DNA of 29,617 nt from DASWOJ01 sp036398775. GTDB lineage: Bacteria > Pseudomonadota > Alphaproteobacteria > Acetobacterales > Acetobacteraceae. The notes below the pieces were generated by a model that made no database searches, was not told the origin of the DNA, and was given only the letters and a program-made list of their open reading frames with translations. Positions 1-7,813 of this stretch are shown piece by piece. A program made the position numbers and the translations under genes. The stretch spans positions 1 to 29,617 of the forward strand of contig DASWOJ010000172.1 in assembly GCA_036398775.1 (NCBI GenBank), given 5' to 3'. How positions within the stretch are numbered: position 1 is the stretch's first letter; the number at the start of each line of letters is the position of its first letter.

Positions 1-734
1 AGCAGGTTGCGCCACAGCGGCACGAAGCCGGGCCAGGCCAGCGCGGCGTCCGGCAGCCAGTGCGGGCCGATGTCGGTGGTCCAGGCCAGGGTGCGCCCGG
101 CGCCGTGGGTGCCGGACACCAGCAGCGGATGGCCGTCCGGACTGGATGCGAGCACGGTGGCGCCGGGCTTCGCCACCACCTCGTTCAAGCCCAGCATGAC
201 CGGCCAGTCCCCTGGAACGCCGGCCAGCAGCGGATGCTCCCCGGCCGAAGGCGCGGCGCGGAAGCCCTCCGGGACCTCGATCCGGTCGTCCCAGGGGTGG
301 ATCGTGACCGGCAGCGCCGCCTCGACCGGCGTCGCGCGGAACCGGGCGCTGGCGTTGATGCCCTGGAAGCTCAGGTAGCCGCCGATCATGCCCATGCCGC
401 CGCCCTCCGCCACCCAGTCCGCCAGCAGGCGCAAGCGGTTCGGGAACGGGCGGGAGTGCAGCCAGACCTCCGGGTGCAGCAGCAGCGTGTTGGCGCCGAT
501 GTCGCTCAGCAACACGGCGTCATACTCGCGCAGCGCCGCCATCGTGGACGGGAAGTCCGCCTGCGCCACGTGCGCCGGCATGTGCATGATGTCGAACGGC
601 AGATCCCGGAGCGCCGCGATGAAGCCGTCGGCTCCGCGGTGATAGGTGACGGAACCAAAGGCGTCGAACCCCTTGTAGTGCGTCGCGGCGCTGACCCAGC
701 TTTCGCCGGCCAGCAGGATACGCTTGCGCGTCAT
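1..734 (-). CDS. Glutamine-amidotransferase-like protein, nucleophile-less (3' end outside window)
   Basis: About 244 codons are visible, reading off the left edge with no stop. The start is the ATG at 734, which begins 2 bases after the stop of the upstream binding-protein gene, so the two are almost certainly cotranscribed. The protein resembles the 'putative glutamine amidotransferase' family (PF07090-like, class I GATase fold). It starts with a beta strand (KRILLAGESWV), continues with HMPAHVAQADFP and YDAVLLSDIGANTLLL, and has the elbow region GGGMGMIGGYLSFQGI at about residues 111-126. A working class I amidotransferase has a Cys at that elbow; here the position is occupied by Ile, which as far as I recall is normal for this family and argues against glutamine hydrolysis. 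A later stretch, HPLLVSGTHGAGRTLAWTTD, is also typical. The substrate is unknown. Its place at the end of a dipeptide-type importer operon suggests a role linked to the imported compound. Confidence 0.75.
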   Translation of the reverse strand, partial: MTRKRILLAGESWVSAATHYKGFDAFGSVTYHRGADGFIAALRDLPFDIMHMPAHVAQADFPSTMAALREYDAVLLSDIGANTLLLHPEVWLHSRPFPNRLRLLADWVAEGGGMGMIGGYLSFQGINASARFRATPVEAALPVTIHPWDDRIEVPEGFRAAPSAGEHPLLAGVPGDWPVMLGLNEVVAKPGATVLASSPDGHPLLVSGTHGAGRTLAWTTDIGPHWLPDAALAWPGFVPLWRNL

Positions 735-736
735 GG

Positions 737-2248
737 TCAGGACATCCTTGCGTCATGCAGGCGGAACACGGCGTCCGGATACTGCGTCCAGCTCAGCCGG
801 GCGTTGCTGGCCTGGATGATGGCGTCGAAGTGCAGGAACAGCATTGGCGCGTCCTCCGCCAGCTTGCGCTGGGCCTGGTGATACAGCCGGACGCGCACCG
901 CCGGGTCGGTGGCGGTCCGCGCCTCGGCAAGCCATCCCGTGACCTCGTCGTCGTCATAGCCCGGGAAGTTGTTGGGACCGCCCTTGCTGAAATAGAAGAA
1001 CATGTTGCCGTCGGGATCGTAACGCCCGCTCCAGGGCGACATGCAGACGTCGAAGTCGCGCTGGCGCAATACGGTGATCAGGCTGGACGGGTCCACCTGC
1101 CGCACGTCCACCCGGAACCCGGCCTCGTTCGCCTGCGCCTGCGCGACCTGGGCGATGCGCACCATCTGCGGCGAGTTGGTGACGGTGATGGTCAGGGGCA
1201 GCGGGATGGGCGCGCCGGCCTCTGCCAGCAGGGCCTTGGCCCGCACGGGGTCGTGTCCCGGCGGTGCGAAGTCCTTGTCGAAGGCCCAGGCGACCGCGGG
1301 CGACAACGGCCCATGCGCGACGCGGCCTGTGCCGAAATACACCACGCGCTGCACCACCTCCGGGTCCACCGCCGCCACGAAGGCGCGGCGCACCCGCGGG
1401 TCGTCGAACGGCTTGCGCGTGGTGTTCAGCGACCAGGCGTTGAAACCAAGGCTAGGCATCTGCGACACCCGCAGCCCGGCCTCCCGCGCCAGCCCGGCCA
1501 CCGCCTGCGGCGGCACGGCGTCCACCAGTTGCAGGGTGCCGCTCCGCAGGTTGGCCAGCCGCACCGTTTCATCGGGGATGGGGCGGAACACCAGGCGGTC
1601 GAAGCCTCCGGCGCGCCCGCGCCAGTATCCGTCGAAGCGCTCCAGCACCAGCTCGCTGTTCTTGGTCCAGCTTGCGAACTTGTAAGCGCCGCAGCCGACG
1701 GCTTGGGTCGCGAAATCGGGGCCAAGCCGGCGCAGCGCGTCCGGGGAGACCACCATGCCGGCGCGGTTGGTCAACACCAGCGGCAGCGGCGCGTAGGGGG
1801 CGGACAGGCGCAGCTCCACCGTGAGCGGCCCGGTGACGGCGACCTCCTGCAGCGGACCGAGGTCCGCCTTGCGTATGCTGGCGGTCGCCGGGTCCAGGTA
1901 GCGGTCCAGGTTGGCCTTGACCGCGGCGGCGTCCAGCCGCGTGCCGTCGTGGAAGGTCAGCCCGTCCCGCAGGGTCAGGACATGGCGCAGCGGGTCCGGG
2001 CTGGCGTGGGTGGCGAGGCCCGGCTCCACCGCGCCGTCCGGAGCCGCGACCAGGAGGGTTTCGTGCAGGTTGTACATCACCGCGTTCTCGAAGAACGAGG
2101 CGGAGAACGCCGGGTCGAGCGTCACCGGGTCGGACACGACGCCGACGCCAAGGGTCTGGGCGCCCTGCGCCAGCGCCCGTCCGGGCGGTCCGGCGGCGGC
2201 GAGCAGGGCCGGGGCAGCCAACAGGGTTCGCCGGGTCAGGTTGGGCAT
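737..2248 (-). CDS. ABC transporter family 5 solute-binding protein (dipeptide/nickel type)
   Basis: This 503-residue periplasmic binding protein (SBP_bac_5, DppA/OppA-like) captures the ligand for the two permeases encoded just upstream. The start at 2248 is chosen because a strong GGAGG lies about 8 bases before it and because the N-terminus from there is a clean export signal: TRRTLLAAPALLAAAG followed by RALAQG. The twin arginines suggest Tat export. Family landmarks are visible: SDPVTLDPAF near residue 40, the 'L-R-G-FHDGT' pattern at LRDGLTFHDGT near residue 95, GCGAYKF near 185, and NTTRKPFDDPRVRRAF near 275. The length is normal. The gene follows permease 2 by 13 bases and is followed by the amidotransferase-like gene after 2. 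The ligand cannot be read from sequence; peptides, nickel, glutathione or opine-like compounds are all handled by this family. An ATPase gene for this importer is not seen in the window. Confidence 0.9.
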   Translation of the reverse strand: MPNLTRRTLLAAPALLAAAGPPGRALAQGAQTLGVGVVSDPVTLDPAFSASFFENAVMYNLHETLLVAAPDGAVEPGLATHASPDPLRHVLTLRDGLTFHDGTRLDAAAVKANLDRYLDPATASIRKADLGPLQEVAVTGPLTVELRLSAPYAPLPLVLTNRAGMVVSPDALRRLGPDFATQAVGCGAYKFASWTKNSELVLERFDGYWRGRAGGFDRLVFRPIPDETVRLANLRSGTLQLVDAVPPQAVAGLAREAGLRVSQMPSLGFNAWSLNTTRKPFDDPRVRRAFVAAVDPEVVQRVVYFGTGRVAHGPLSPAVAWAFDKDFAPPGHDPVRAKALLAEAGAPIPLPLTITVTNSPQMVRIAQVAQAQANEAGFRVDVRQVDPSSLITVLRQRDFDVCMSPWSGRYDPDGNMFFYFSKGGPNNFPGYDDDEVTGWLAEARTATDPAVRVRLYHQAQRKLAEDAPMLFLHFDAIIQASNARLSWTQYPDAVFRLHDARMS

Positions 2249-2261
2249 CGCGGGGCCTCCT

Positions 2262-3089
2262 TCAAAGTCGGGCGAGGCGGGGGTCCAGGCCGTCGCGCAG
2301 CCCGTCCCCCAGCAGGTTGAAGCCGAGCACGACCAGGAACAAGGCCAGCCCGGGGAACCAGGCCATCCACCACGCCTGGTCCAGGAAGCCCGTGGCATCG
2401 CGCAGCATGTTGCCCCAGCTTGCCGTCGGCGGCTGCACGCCCAGTCCCAGGAAGGACAGGTAGCTTTCGGTCAGGATGGCCGCCGCAAGTAGCACTGTGC
2501 CTTGCACCAGCACGGGCGACAGCGCGTTCGGCGCCACGGTGCGCAGCAGGATGCCGCCCTCGGTCCGGCCCACGGCGCGGGCGGCGGTGACGAAGTCGAG
2601 CCGGCGCAGGCTGATAGCCTGGGCACGGGCGATGCGGGCGAACACCGGCAGGTTCACCACGGCAACCGACAGCGCCACCGTCGCCGCCGATGCGCCCAGC
2701 GCCGCGGTGATGCCGAGCGCCAGCAGGATGCCGGGGAAGGCCAGCAGCACGTCCACGCCGCGCATGGCCGTCCGGTCCAGCCAGCCGCCCAGGAAGCCGC
2801 AGGCCAGCCCCAAGGGCGCGCCCAGCAGCGCCGCGCCGCCCACGCCGCCGAGCGCCACCAGCAGGCTGACCCGGCCGCCGCCGAGGATGCGGGCCAGGAC
2901 GTCCCGGCCCAGGTCGTCCGTGCCCAGCAGGTGGGCCGGGGACGGCGGCGCCAAGGTGGCGGCGAAGTCCGGCCGGTCCGCGTCGAAGCGCGACAGCGCC
3001 GGGCCGAATGCCGCCGCGGCCAGGACCAGCATCACCAGCGCCAGGCCGAACAGGCCGCGTCCGCCGCCCAGGCGGGCCGACGCGCTCAA
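2262..3089 (-). CDS. ABC transporter permease, DppC-like
   Basis: This 275-residue inner-membrane permease of the dipeptide/nickel importer family is the second permease of the pair. The start is a TTG at 3089 that overlaps the stop of the preceding permease (TTGA). An in-frame stop lies seven codons upstream with no better start in between, and the first internal ATG would cut into the first membrane segment. The N-terminal segment is GLFGLALVMLVLAAAAF. It is followed by the periplasmic motif HLLGTDDLGRDVLARIL (residues ~54-70), which is diagnostic of DppC/OppC proteins. The EAA loop that docks on the ATPase is DFVTAARAVGRTEGGILLR around residues 165-183. The C-terminal region SYLSFLGLGVQPPTASWGNML is also family-typical. 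It works as a heterodimer with the product of 3086-4030. Confidence 0.92.
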   Translation of the reverse strand: MSASARLGGGRGLFGLALVMLVLAAAAFGPALSRFDADRPDFAATLAPPSPAHLLGTDDLGRDVLARILGGGRVSLLVALGGVGGAALLGAPLGLACGFLGGWLDRTAMRGVDVLLAFPGILLALGITAALGASAATVALSVAVVNLPVFARIARAQAISLRRLDFVTAARAVGRTEGGILLRTVAPNALSPVLVQGTVLLAAAILTESYLSFLGLGVQPPTASWGNMLRDATGFLDQAWWMAWFPGLALFLVVLGFNLLGDGLRDGLDPRLARL

Positions 3090-4030
3090 GCCTCCGCCCG
3101 GGCACGCGGGTCAATGGCCAGCAGCAGCATGTCCGCGGCCACGTTCATCAGGACTAACAAGGTGGCCGTGACCAAGATCGCCCCCTGCACCACCGGGAAG
3201 TCGCGGGCGAAGATGGCGTCCACGATCAGCTTGCCGATGCCCGGCCAGGCGAACACCGTTTCCGTCACCACCACGCCGCCCAGCAACTGACCGAGCTGCA
3301 GGCACACCAGCGTCACCACCGGCGCCAGCGCCGGGCGCAGGGCGTGCCGCCACACGACCCGGCGCTCGTGTAGCCCCTTGGCGCGGGCGGTGCGGATGAA
3401 CTCGGCTGGCAGCACGTCCAGCATGGCGCCGCGTGTCATCCGCATGGTCGCCGCAGCCAGCGCGGCGCCGAGGGTCAGGGCCGGCAGGACCAGGTGCCGC
3501 AGGGCGTCCAGCGGCGCCTCGGTGAATCCGACGTAGCCGGAGCTGGGCAGCAGGGGGAACCGGATCGAGAAGGCCAGGATCAGCAGGATGCCCAGCCAGA
3601 AGCTCGGCAGCGACAGCCCGGCCAGCGCCGCGAGCGACGCAGCCGCATCCGCCGCACGGCCCCGCCGTGTCGCCGCGGCCACCCCGGCCGGCAGCGCGAT
3701 CGCCAACGACACCAGCAGCGCCGCCCCGGCCAGTTGCAGCGTCGGCACCAGCGCCGTCCCTACCATCGCCAGCACCGGCCGGCCCGTCTGGATGGAGCGG
3801 CCCAGGTCGCCCGTCACCGCGTGGCCGAGCCAGGACAGGAACCGCAGCGGCAGCGGCTGGTCCAGCATGTAGCGGGCGCGCAGCGTCGCGATGCTCTCAG
3901 GCGTGGCTTCCAGCCCGAGCAGGGTGACGACGGGGTCGCCGGGCACCATCGCCAGCAGCGCATAGGTGAGCACGGACAGCCCCAGCAGCACCGGGACCAG
4001 CGCGATCAAGCGTCCGGCGAAGGCGCGCAT
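3086..4030 (-). CDS. ABC transporter permease, DppB-like
   Basis: First gene of the importer operon, 314 residues, starting at the ATG at 4030. It shows the standard DppB layout: an N-terminal membrane segment (LIALVPVLLGLSVLTYALL) followed by the MVPGDPV motif, then the long periplasmic loop with RYMLDQPLPLRFLSWL. The EAA docking loop is EFIRTARAKGLHERRVVWRHAL near residues 210-231, and the tail has TETVFAWPGIGKL. Its stop overlaps the TTG start of the DppC-like gene, which implies translational coupling. No clear Shine-Dalgarno sequence precedes the ATG. The gene is divergent from the PfkB-kinase gene, with only about 70-95 bases between starts, so the promoter or promoters of both must lie in 4031-4126. 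The cytoplasmic ATPase partners (DppD/DppF type) are not in this window. Confidence 0.92.
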   Translation of the reverse strand: MRAFAGRLIALVPVLLGLSVLTYALLAMVPGDPVVTLLGLEATPESIATLRARYMLDQPLPLRFLSWLGHAVTGDLGRSIQTGRPVLAMVGTALVPTLQLAGAALLVSLAIALPAGVAAATRRGRAADAAASLAALAGLSLPSFWLGILLILAFSIRFPLLPSSGYVGFTEAPLDALRHLVLPALTLGAALAAATMRMTRGAMLDVLPAEFIRTARAKGLHERRVVWRHALRPALAPVVTLVCLQLGQLLGGVVVTETVFAWPGIGKLIVDAIFARDFPVVQGAILVTATLLVLMNVAADMLLLAIDPRARAEA

Positions 4031-4126
4031 CGAGGGGTTCGCAGCGGCATGGCGGAAGTGTCACGGGCGGGCGCGTGCAGGTCAACCCGGGTTGCAGGGA
4101 TGCGCGGCGGCGTGGTGCAGTCGGCC

Positions 4127-5011
4127 ATGCCCCCTTCGTATGGACGTGTCCTGGTGCTCGGCAACGCCGGCATTGATCTGTCCATCCCCCTCCCCCGCCT
4201 GCCGCAGCCCGGCGAAACGCTCATGGGCGGCGCCCTGCGGCGCGCGCCGGGCGGCAAGGGGCTGAACCAGGCGGTCATGGCCGCGCGCACCGGGGCGGAG
4301 GTGCAGTTCTGCGCGCCTCTCGGCGACGATCCCGACGGCCGGTATGTGGAGGACCGGTTGCGGGACGAGCCATTCGCCGCGCTGCGCCTGCCGCGCCCCG
4401 GCCCGCCCACCGACGTGTCTCTGCTCCTGGTGGCGGCCGACAGCGAGAACTGCATCGTCACCTCCGGCGCCTGCGCCGACGCGCTGCCGGCGGCGCAGGC
4501 CGAACGCTTTGCCGCGGGATGCCGGCCTGGCGATGTCCTGCTGCTGCAAGGCAACCTGAGCCAGGCTGCGACGGCCGCCGCAGCCCGTGCTGGCCGGCTA
4601 GGTGGCGCGCGGGTGCTGCTGAACACCGCCCCTCTGCGCTGGCCGGTGCAGCCGGTGCTGGCGGAGTGCTGGGGCGTGGTCGCCAACGCTGTCGAAGCCC
4701 GGGAGATCACCGGCCGGCAGGGGGACGAGGCCGCCGCCGGCTTGGCCGCAATGGGGCCGCGGCTTGCAGTGGTGACGTTGGGTGCAGGGGGATGCGCAGC
4801 CGCGCCCGGCGGCCGCTACCCAGCCCCAGCTTCACAGCCGGTGGACAGCACTGGCGCCGGTGACGCGTTCTGCGGCGTGCTGGCATCGGCACTGGCCCGA
4901 GGGCTGGAGCCGCAGGACGCCATCGCCGCGGCGCAGCGTGCGGCAGCCCAGACCGTCCGGCGCCACGGCGCCTTCGAGGCGTTGCCCGCAAGCTTCGACC
5001 TGGCGGACTAA
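4127..5011 (+). CDS. PfkB/ribokinase-family carbohydrate kinase
   Basis: This cytoplasmic sugar or nucleoside kinase has 294 residues from the ATG at 4127. An in-frame ATG at 4100 would add 9 residues, and neither has a convincing ribosome-binding site. GNAGID (residues 12-17) is the N-terminal substrate strand. APGGKGLNQA (40-49) is PfkB signature 1 and is closest to ribokinase (GGKGANQA). DSTGAGDAFCG (240-250) is signature 2, with the anion hole and the catalytic Asp246. ATP-binding elements such as VVTLGAGGC precede it. The ribokinase-like signature and size favour a pentose or nucleoside substrate (ribose, pseudouridine, 2-deoxyribose), but the family is too broad to choose. It is transcribed away from the dipeptide-type importer and towards the ureide cassette. 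A decayed ROK-type kinase lies directly downstream in the opposite orientation. Confidence 0.88.
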   Translation: MPPSYGRVLVLGNAGIDLSIPLPRLPQPGETLMGGALRRAPGGKGLNQAVMAARTGAEVQFCAPLGDDPDGRYVEDRLRDEPFAALRLPRPGPPTDVSLLLVAADSENCIVTSGACADALPAAQAERFAAGCRPGDVLLLQGNLSQAATAAAARAGRLGGARVLLNTAPLRWPVQPVLAECWGVVANAVEAREITGRQGDEAAAGLAAMGPRLAVVTLGAGGCAAAPGGRYPAPASQPVDSTGAGDAFCGVLASALARGLEPQDAIAAAQRAAAQTVRRHGAFEALPASFDLAD

Positions 5012-5107
5012 CCGGTCGCGCACCCAGCCAGCGCCGCAGGTCCGCAGTCGCCATCCAGCGCCTGGCTCCGATGGGCAGGGACAGCCCCAACCTAATTGCT
5101 GCCTGGA

Positions 5108-5373
5108 GGTCAAGTTGGTGAAGCGGGTATTGCCCAGCCCGGTGCCGATGGTCATCACGCCCCAGCGCTCCATGTCCCACATGAACGGCGCCTCGCTCAA
5201 GCCCTGCACGACCGCGCCGTTATGCATCAGCACCACGGCCTCATGTCCGGTGATGGTGGAGATTGCCCGGTTCAGAAACTGCGGCAAGCCGAAGGTTCAG
5301 CTTGATGTCGTCTGCCGTACCGGGCGCCCTCTGCCGTCACGAACGGGATCACCCCCACGGCCTGCCCGAACAC
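5108..5373 (-). pseudogene. Remnant of a ROK-family (glucokinase/NagC-type) protein
   Basis: The otherwise gene-free stretch 5012-5404 contains, on the minus strand, coding-like pieces in more than one frame. One piece reads VFGQAVGVIPFVTAEGARYG (about 5373-5315). Another, in a different frame, has HEAVVLMHNGAVVQGLSE followed shortly by WGVMTIGTGLGNTRFTN (about 5250-5110). The second resembles the ROK kinase core, where a conserved Asn-Asp/Asn motif is followed by a T(L/I)GTG(I/L)G phosphate-binding loop. The pieces are not joined in one open frame and there is no proper start, so this is a decayed gene rather than a functional one. The family assignment is from memory of the motif and is moderate. 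An alternative is a fragment of another ASKHA-fold protein. Confidence 0.45.
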
Positions 5374-5404
5374 GGCCGCTTGTCACCCCACTTCAAGCGG
5401 TTCA

Positions 5405-6769
5405 ATGTCCCTGGGCATGAATGACAGTGTAGTCCGCGGTACCGTCGTAACCTCGATGGGAACCCTCCGGGATGGCTGGGTTGCGATTGCCGGCGAGCGG
5501 ATCACGGCGGTCGGCACGGGCCAGGCGCCCCCTGCGGCCACAGTGCTGGATTACGGCGAGAACCTGGTGCTGCCCGGCCTGGTGGACGGGCACATGCACA
5601 CCAGCTCCGCCATCGGCTGGCCCGGCATCGAGGGCGCCACGCGCTCGGCCGCTGCCGGGGGCGTCACGACCTGCGTGGACATGCCATACGACGTGCCGCA
5701 GGCGGTGACCGATGCCCGCGCGCTGGCCGATAAGATCGGCTGGGTGAACCGGACCGCCCACGTTGATGTCGCGCTGTATGGCACGATTGCCAAGCAGGGC
5801 GGCATCGGCGCCATCGAGGGCCTTGCCGCGGGAGGCGCCTGCTCGTTCAAGCTTTCGACCTACGAGTATGATCCCGTTCGCTTCCCGCGCATTGACCATC
5901 CCACCATGGTCGAGGCATTCGGCGCCATTGCACGGACAGGCGTGCCGGTGTCGGTCCACAACGAGGACCAGGAGCTTGTCGAACGGTTGACGGCCGAGGC
6001 CCGTGCCGCCGGGCAGACGGACGCGATCATGCACTGCCGCACCCGCCCGCCCCTGGCCGAGACCCTGGCGGACAACGCGATCTTCGAGATCGGGCTGCTG
6101 ACAGGCGCGCACGTCCACATCGCGCACTCCTCGGTCGCCCGCGGCTTTGAAATCGCCGCGGCGTTCCGTGCCATGGGCGGCCAAGCCACGGGGGAGACCT
6201 GCATCCAGTACCTGTGCATGACGGAGGACGACCTCGTCCGCCTGGGCGGCCGCGGCAAGTGCAACCCGCCCTTCCGCACGGCCTCGGAAGTCGAGCGGAT
6301 ATGGGCGGCCCTGGCCGCGGACCAGGTTGCCTACGTCTCCACCGACCACGCACCCTGGCCTGCGGACCGCAAGGGCTTCGCCGACATATTTGCTTGTGGC
6401 GCCGGGCTGGTGGGGCTGCAGAGCTTCGCGCCGCTGATGTATACCCTGCTGGATGAGCGCGGCCTGCCGCCCAGCGTGATGGCGGCGCACTGCGCCGAGC
6501 GCCCGGCGCGGCATCACGGGCTGGATGGGCGCAAGGGGGCGATTGCGCCGGGCAAGGACGCAGACCTGCTGGTGCTTGAACCCGGGCGGTTCACGTTCGA
6601 CGAGGCGCAGATCCAGGATCGCCCGGAGCTGCGCTGGTCGCCCTACCATGGCCGGCCGCTGCGCGCCCGGGTTGCGGCCACCCTGCTGCGCGGCCGGATT
6701 GTGTGGGATGGCCAAGCCGTGCTGGCCAAACCCGGCGATGGCCGGTTTATCCGCCGTGGGGCAGCCTAG
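5405..6769 (+). CDS. Allantoinase/dihydropyrimidinase-like cyclic amidohydrolase
   Basis: A cytoplasmic metal-dependent hydrolase of 454 residues that opens cyclic amides or ureides. It begins with the amidohydrolase beta-sandwich (GTVVTSMGTLRDG...ITAVG) and LVLPGLVDGHMHT. All ligands of the binuclear centre can be placed: His63 and His65 (HMH), Lys149 in SFKLSTYE (the carbamylated Lys), His184 in VSVHNE, His240 in VHIAHSS and Asp313 in VSTDHAPW. DMPYDVPQAVTD resembles the NMP..N-P-T segment of allantoinases more than the corresponding part of bacterial D-hydantoinases. The C-terminal GAIAPGKDADLLVLEPG is the usual return to the sandwich. ATG 5405 is used; ATG 5417 is equally possible. The stop is one base before the carbamoyl-amino-acid hydrolase gene, so the two enzymes probably act in sequence: ring opening, then decarbamoylation. 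The substrate (hydantoin, dihydropyrimidine, allantoin or similar) is inferred. Confidence 0.87.
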   Translation: MSLGMNDSVVRGTVVTSMGTLRDGWVAIAGERITAVGTGQAPPAATVLDYGENLVLPGLVDGHMHTSSAIGWPGIEGATRSAAAGGVTTCVDMPYDVPQAVTDARALADKIGWVNRTAHVDVALYGTIAKQGGIGAIEGLAAGGACSFKLSTYEYDPVRFPRIDHPTMVEAFGAIARTGVPVSVHNEDQELVERLTAEARAAGQTDAIMHCRTRPPLAETLADNAIFEIGLLTGAHVHIAHSSVARGFEIAAAFRAMGGQATGETCIQYLCMTEDDLVRLGGRGKCNPPFRTASEVERIWAALAADQVAYVSTDHAPWPADRKGFADIFACGAGLVGLQSFAPLMYTLLDERGLPPSVMAAHCAERPARHHGLDGRKGAIAPGKDADLLVLEPGRFTFDEAQIQDRPELRWSPYHGRPLRARVAATLLRGRIVWDGQAVLAKPGDGRFIRRGAA

Positions 6770-6770
6770 C

Positions 6771-7739
6771 ATGGCGCGGACCATCACCGTCGCCGCGGCC
6801 CAGCTCGGTCCCATCCAGCGGGCCGAGCCGCGCTCCGCCGCGGTCGGGCGCATGGTGCGGCTGATGGAGCGCGCCCATGCCCGCGGCGTGCAGGTCGTGG
6901 TGTTCCCCGAGCTGGCGCTGACCACTTTCTTTCCCAGGCACTACCTGGCGGACCGCGCCGAGGCGGACCCCTGGTTCGAGACCGCGATGCCCTCGGTCGA
7001 GACGGCGCCATTGTTCGAGGCGGCGCGGCGACACGGCATCGCCTTCCACCTGGGCTATGCCGAGCGCACGCCGGAGGGCCGGCACTTCAACACCGCCATT
7101 CTCGTCAACCCAGCCGGCGAGATCATGCTGAAGTATCGCAAGGTCCACCTGCCCGGCCATGCCGAACACGATCCCACGCGGCAGGTGCAGCACCTGGAGA
7201 AGCGTTACTTCGAGGTCGGCGACCTGGGGTTTCCCGTGGTCCGCGCACCGTTGGGCGAGACGCCGGTGAACGCCGGGCTGATGATCTGCAACGACCGCCG
7301 CTGGCCGGAGGCATGGCGCGTGCTGGGCCTGCAATCGGTCGAGCTGGTTATGCTGGGCTACAACACGCCAAGCCTCAACCAGAGCGCACGCGGCTTCGAG
7401 GCGCCGCATCTCCGGGTGTTCCACAGCCACCTGACGGTCCAGGCCGGCGCGTATCAGAACGCCACCTATGCCGTGGCCGCTGCAAAGGCAGGGGTAGAGG
7501 ATGGCTGCGAGCTGTTCGGCCACTCGATCATCGCGAACCCGCAGGGGGAGATACTGGCGCAGGCCACCAGTTGGGACGACGAGTTGATTACCGCGGATTG
7601 CGACCTGGACCGCTGCACCCTGGGCCGCACGACGATCTTCGCCTTCGACCAGCACCGCCGACCCGAGGCCTATGGCCGCATCACCGGGCAGGCCGGCGCA
7701 GTGACGCCACCGGAGTGGCCGGGCGGCACGGGACGGTGA
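6771..7739 (+). CDS. N-carbamoyl-D-amino-acid hydrolase (nitrilase superfamily)
   Basis: A 322-residue enzyme of the carbon-nitrogen hydrolase superfamily. It closely resembles Agrobacterium D-carbamoylase, which converts N-carbamoyl-D-amino acids to D-amino acid, ammonia and CO2. Several blocks match what I know of that enzyme: VFPELALTTFFPR, KYRKVHLPGH, QHLEKRYFEVGDLGFPV, ICNDRRWPEAWRV and GYNTP. The catalytic triad is Glu47, Lys124 and Cys173, near the known positions 47/127/172. The length is also right (about 304-320 in the family). ATG 6771 comes one base after the amidohydrolase stop and gives the standard N-terminus. Together with the upstream amidohydrolase and the downstream amino-acid importer it forms a hydantoin/ureide-type degradation route. 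No hydantoin racemase is present in the window. A beta-ureidopropionase role is less likely given these D-carbamoylase-type blocks. Confidence 0.93.
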   Translation: MARTITVAAAQLGPIQRAEPRSAAVGRMVRLMERAHARGVQVVVFPELALTTFFPRHYLADRAEADPWFETAMPSVETAPLFEAARRHGIAFHLGYAERTPEGRHFNTAILVNPAGEIMLKYRKVHLPGHAEHDPTRQVQHLEKRYFEVGDLGFPVVRAPLGETPVNAGLMICNDRRWPEAWRVLGLQSVELVMLGYNTPSLNQSARGFEAPHLRVFHSHLTVQAGAYQNATYAVAAAKAGVEDGCELFGHSIIANPQGEILAQATSWDDELITADCDLDRCTLGRTTIFAFDQHRRPEAYGRITGQAGAVTPPEWPGGTGR

Positions 7740-7755
7740 CAAGACTCCACGGGCT

Positions 7756-7771
7756 GGGCATTGTTCTTGCT
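7756..7771 (+). promoter_or_regulatory. Candidate sigma-54 (-24/-12) promoter
   Basis: In the 74-base gap before the binding-protein gene, GGGCAT, five bases and TTGCT follow in order. The invariant GG (7757-7758) and GC (7769-7770) are separated by exactly 10 bases, as required for RpoN promoters (consensus TGGCAC-N5-TTGCW). Transcription would start near 7782, leaving a leader that contains AGGAG at 7799-7803, 10 bases before the ATG. Nitrogen control of amino-acid importers by sigma-54 is well known. No enhancer-binding-protein site was identified upstream. Confidence 0.45.
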
Positions 7772-7813
7772 AGTCCCGCATCCGCAAGCCAACCCAGCAG
7801 GAGCCGACACCCC

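Noticed and set aside
755..2320. Plus-strand open frame of about 520 codons
   Set aside because: It is the antisense shadow of the family 5 binding-protein gene; composition is Arg/Gln/His/Gly-rich with no domain pattern, as expected in very GC-rich DNA.
3494..4099. Long N-terminal extension of the PfkB kinase
   Set aside because: This part is antisense to the DppB-like permease and lacks kinase motifs; the kinase begins at GRVLVLGNAGID.
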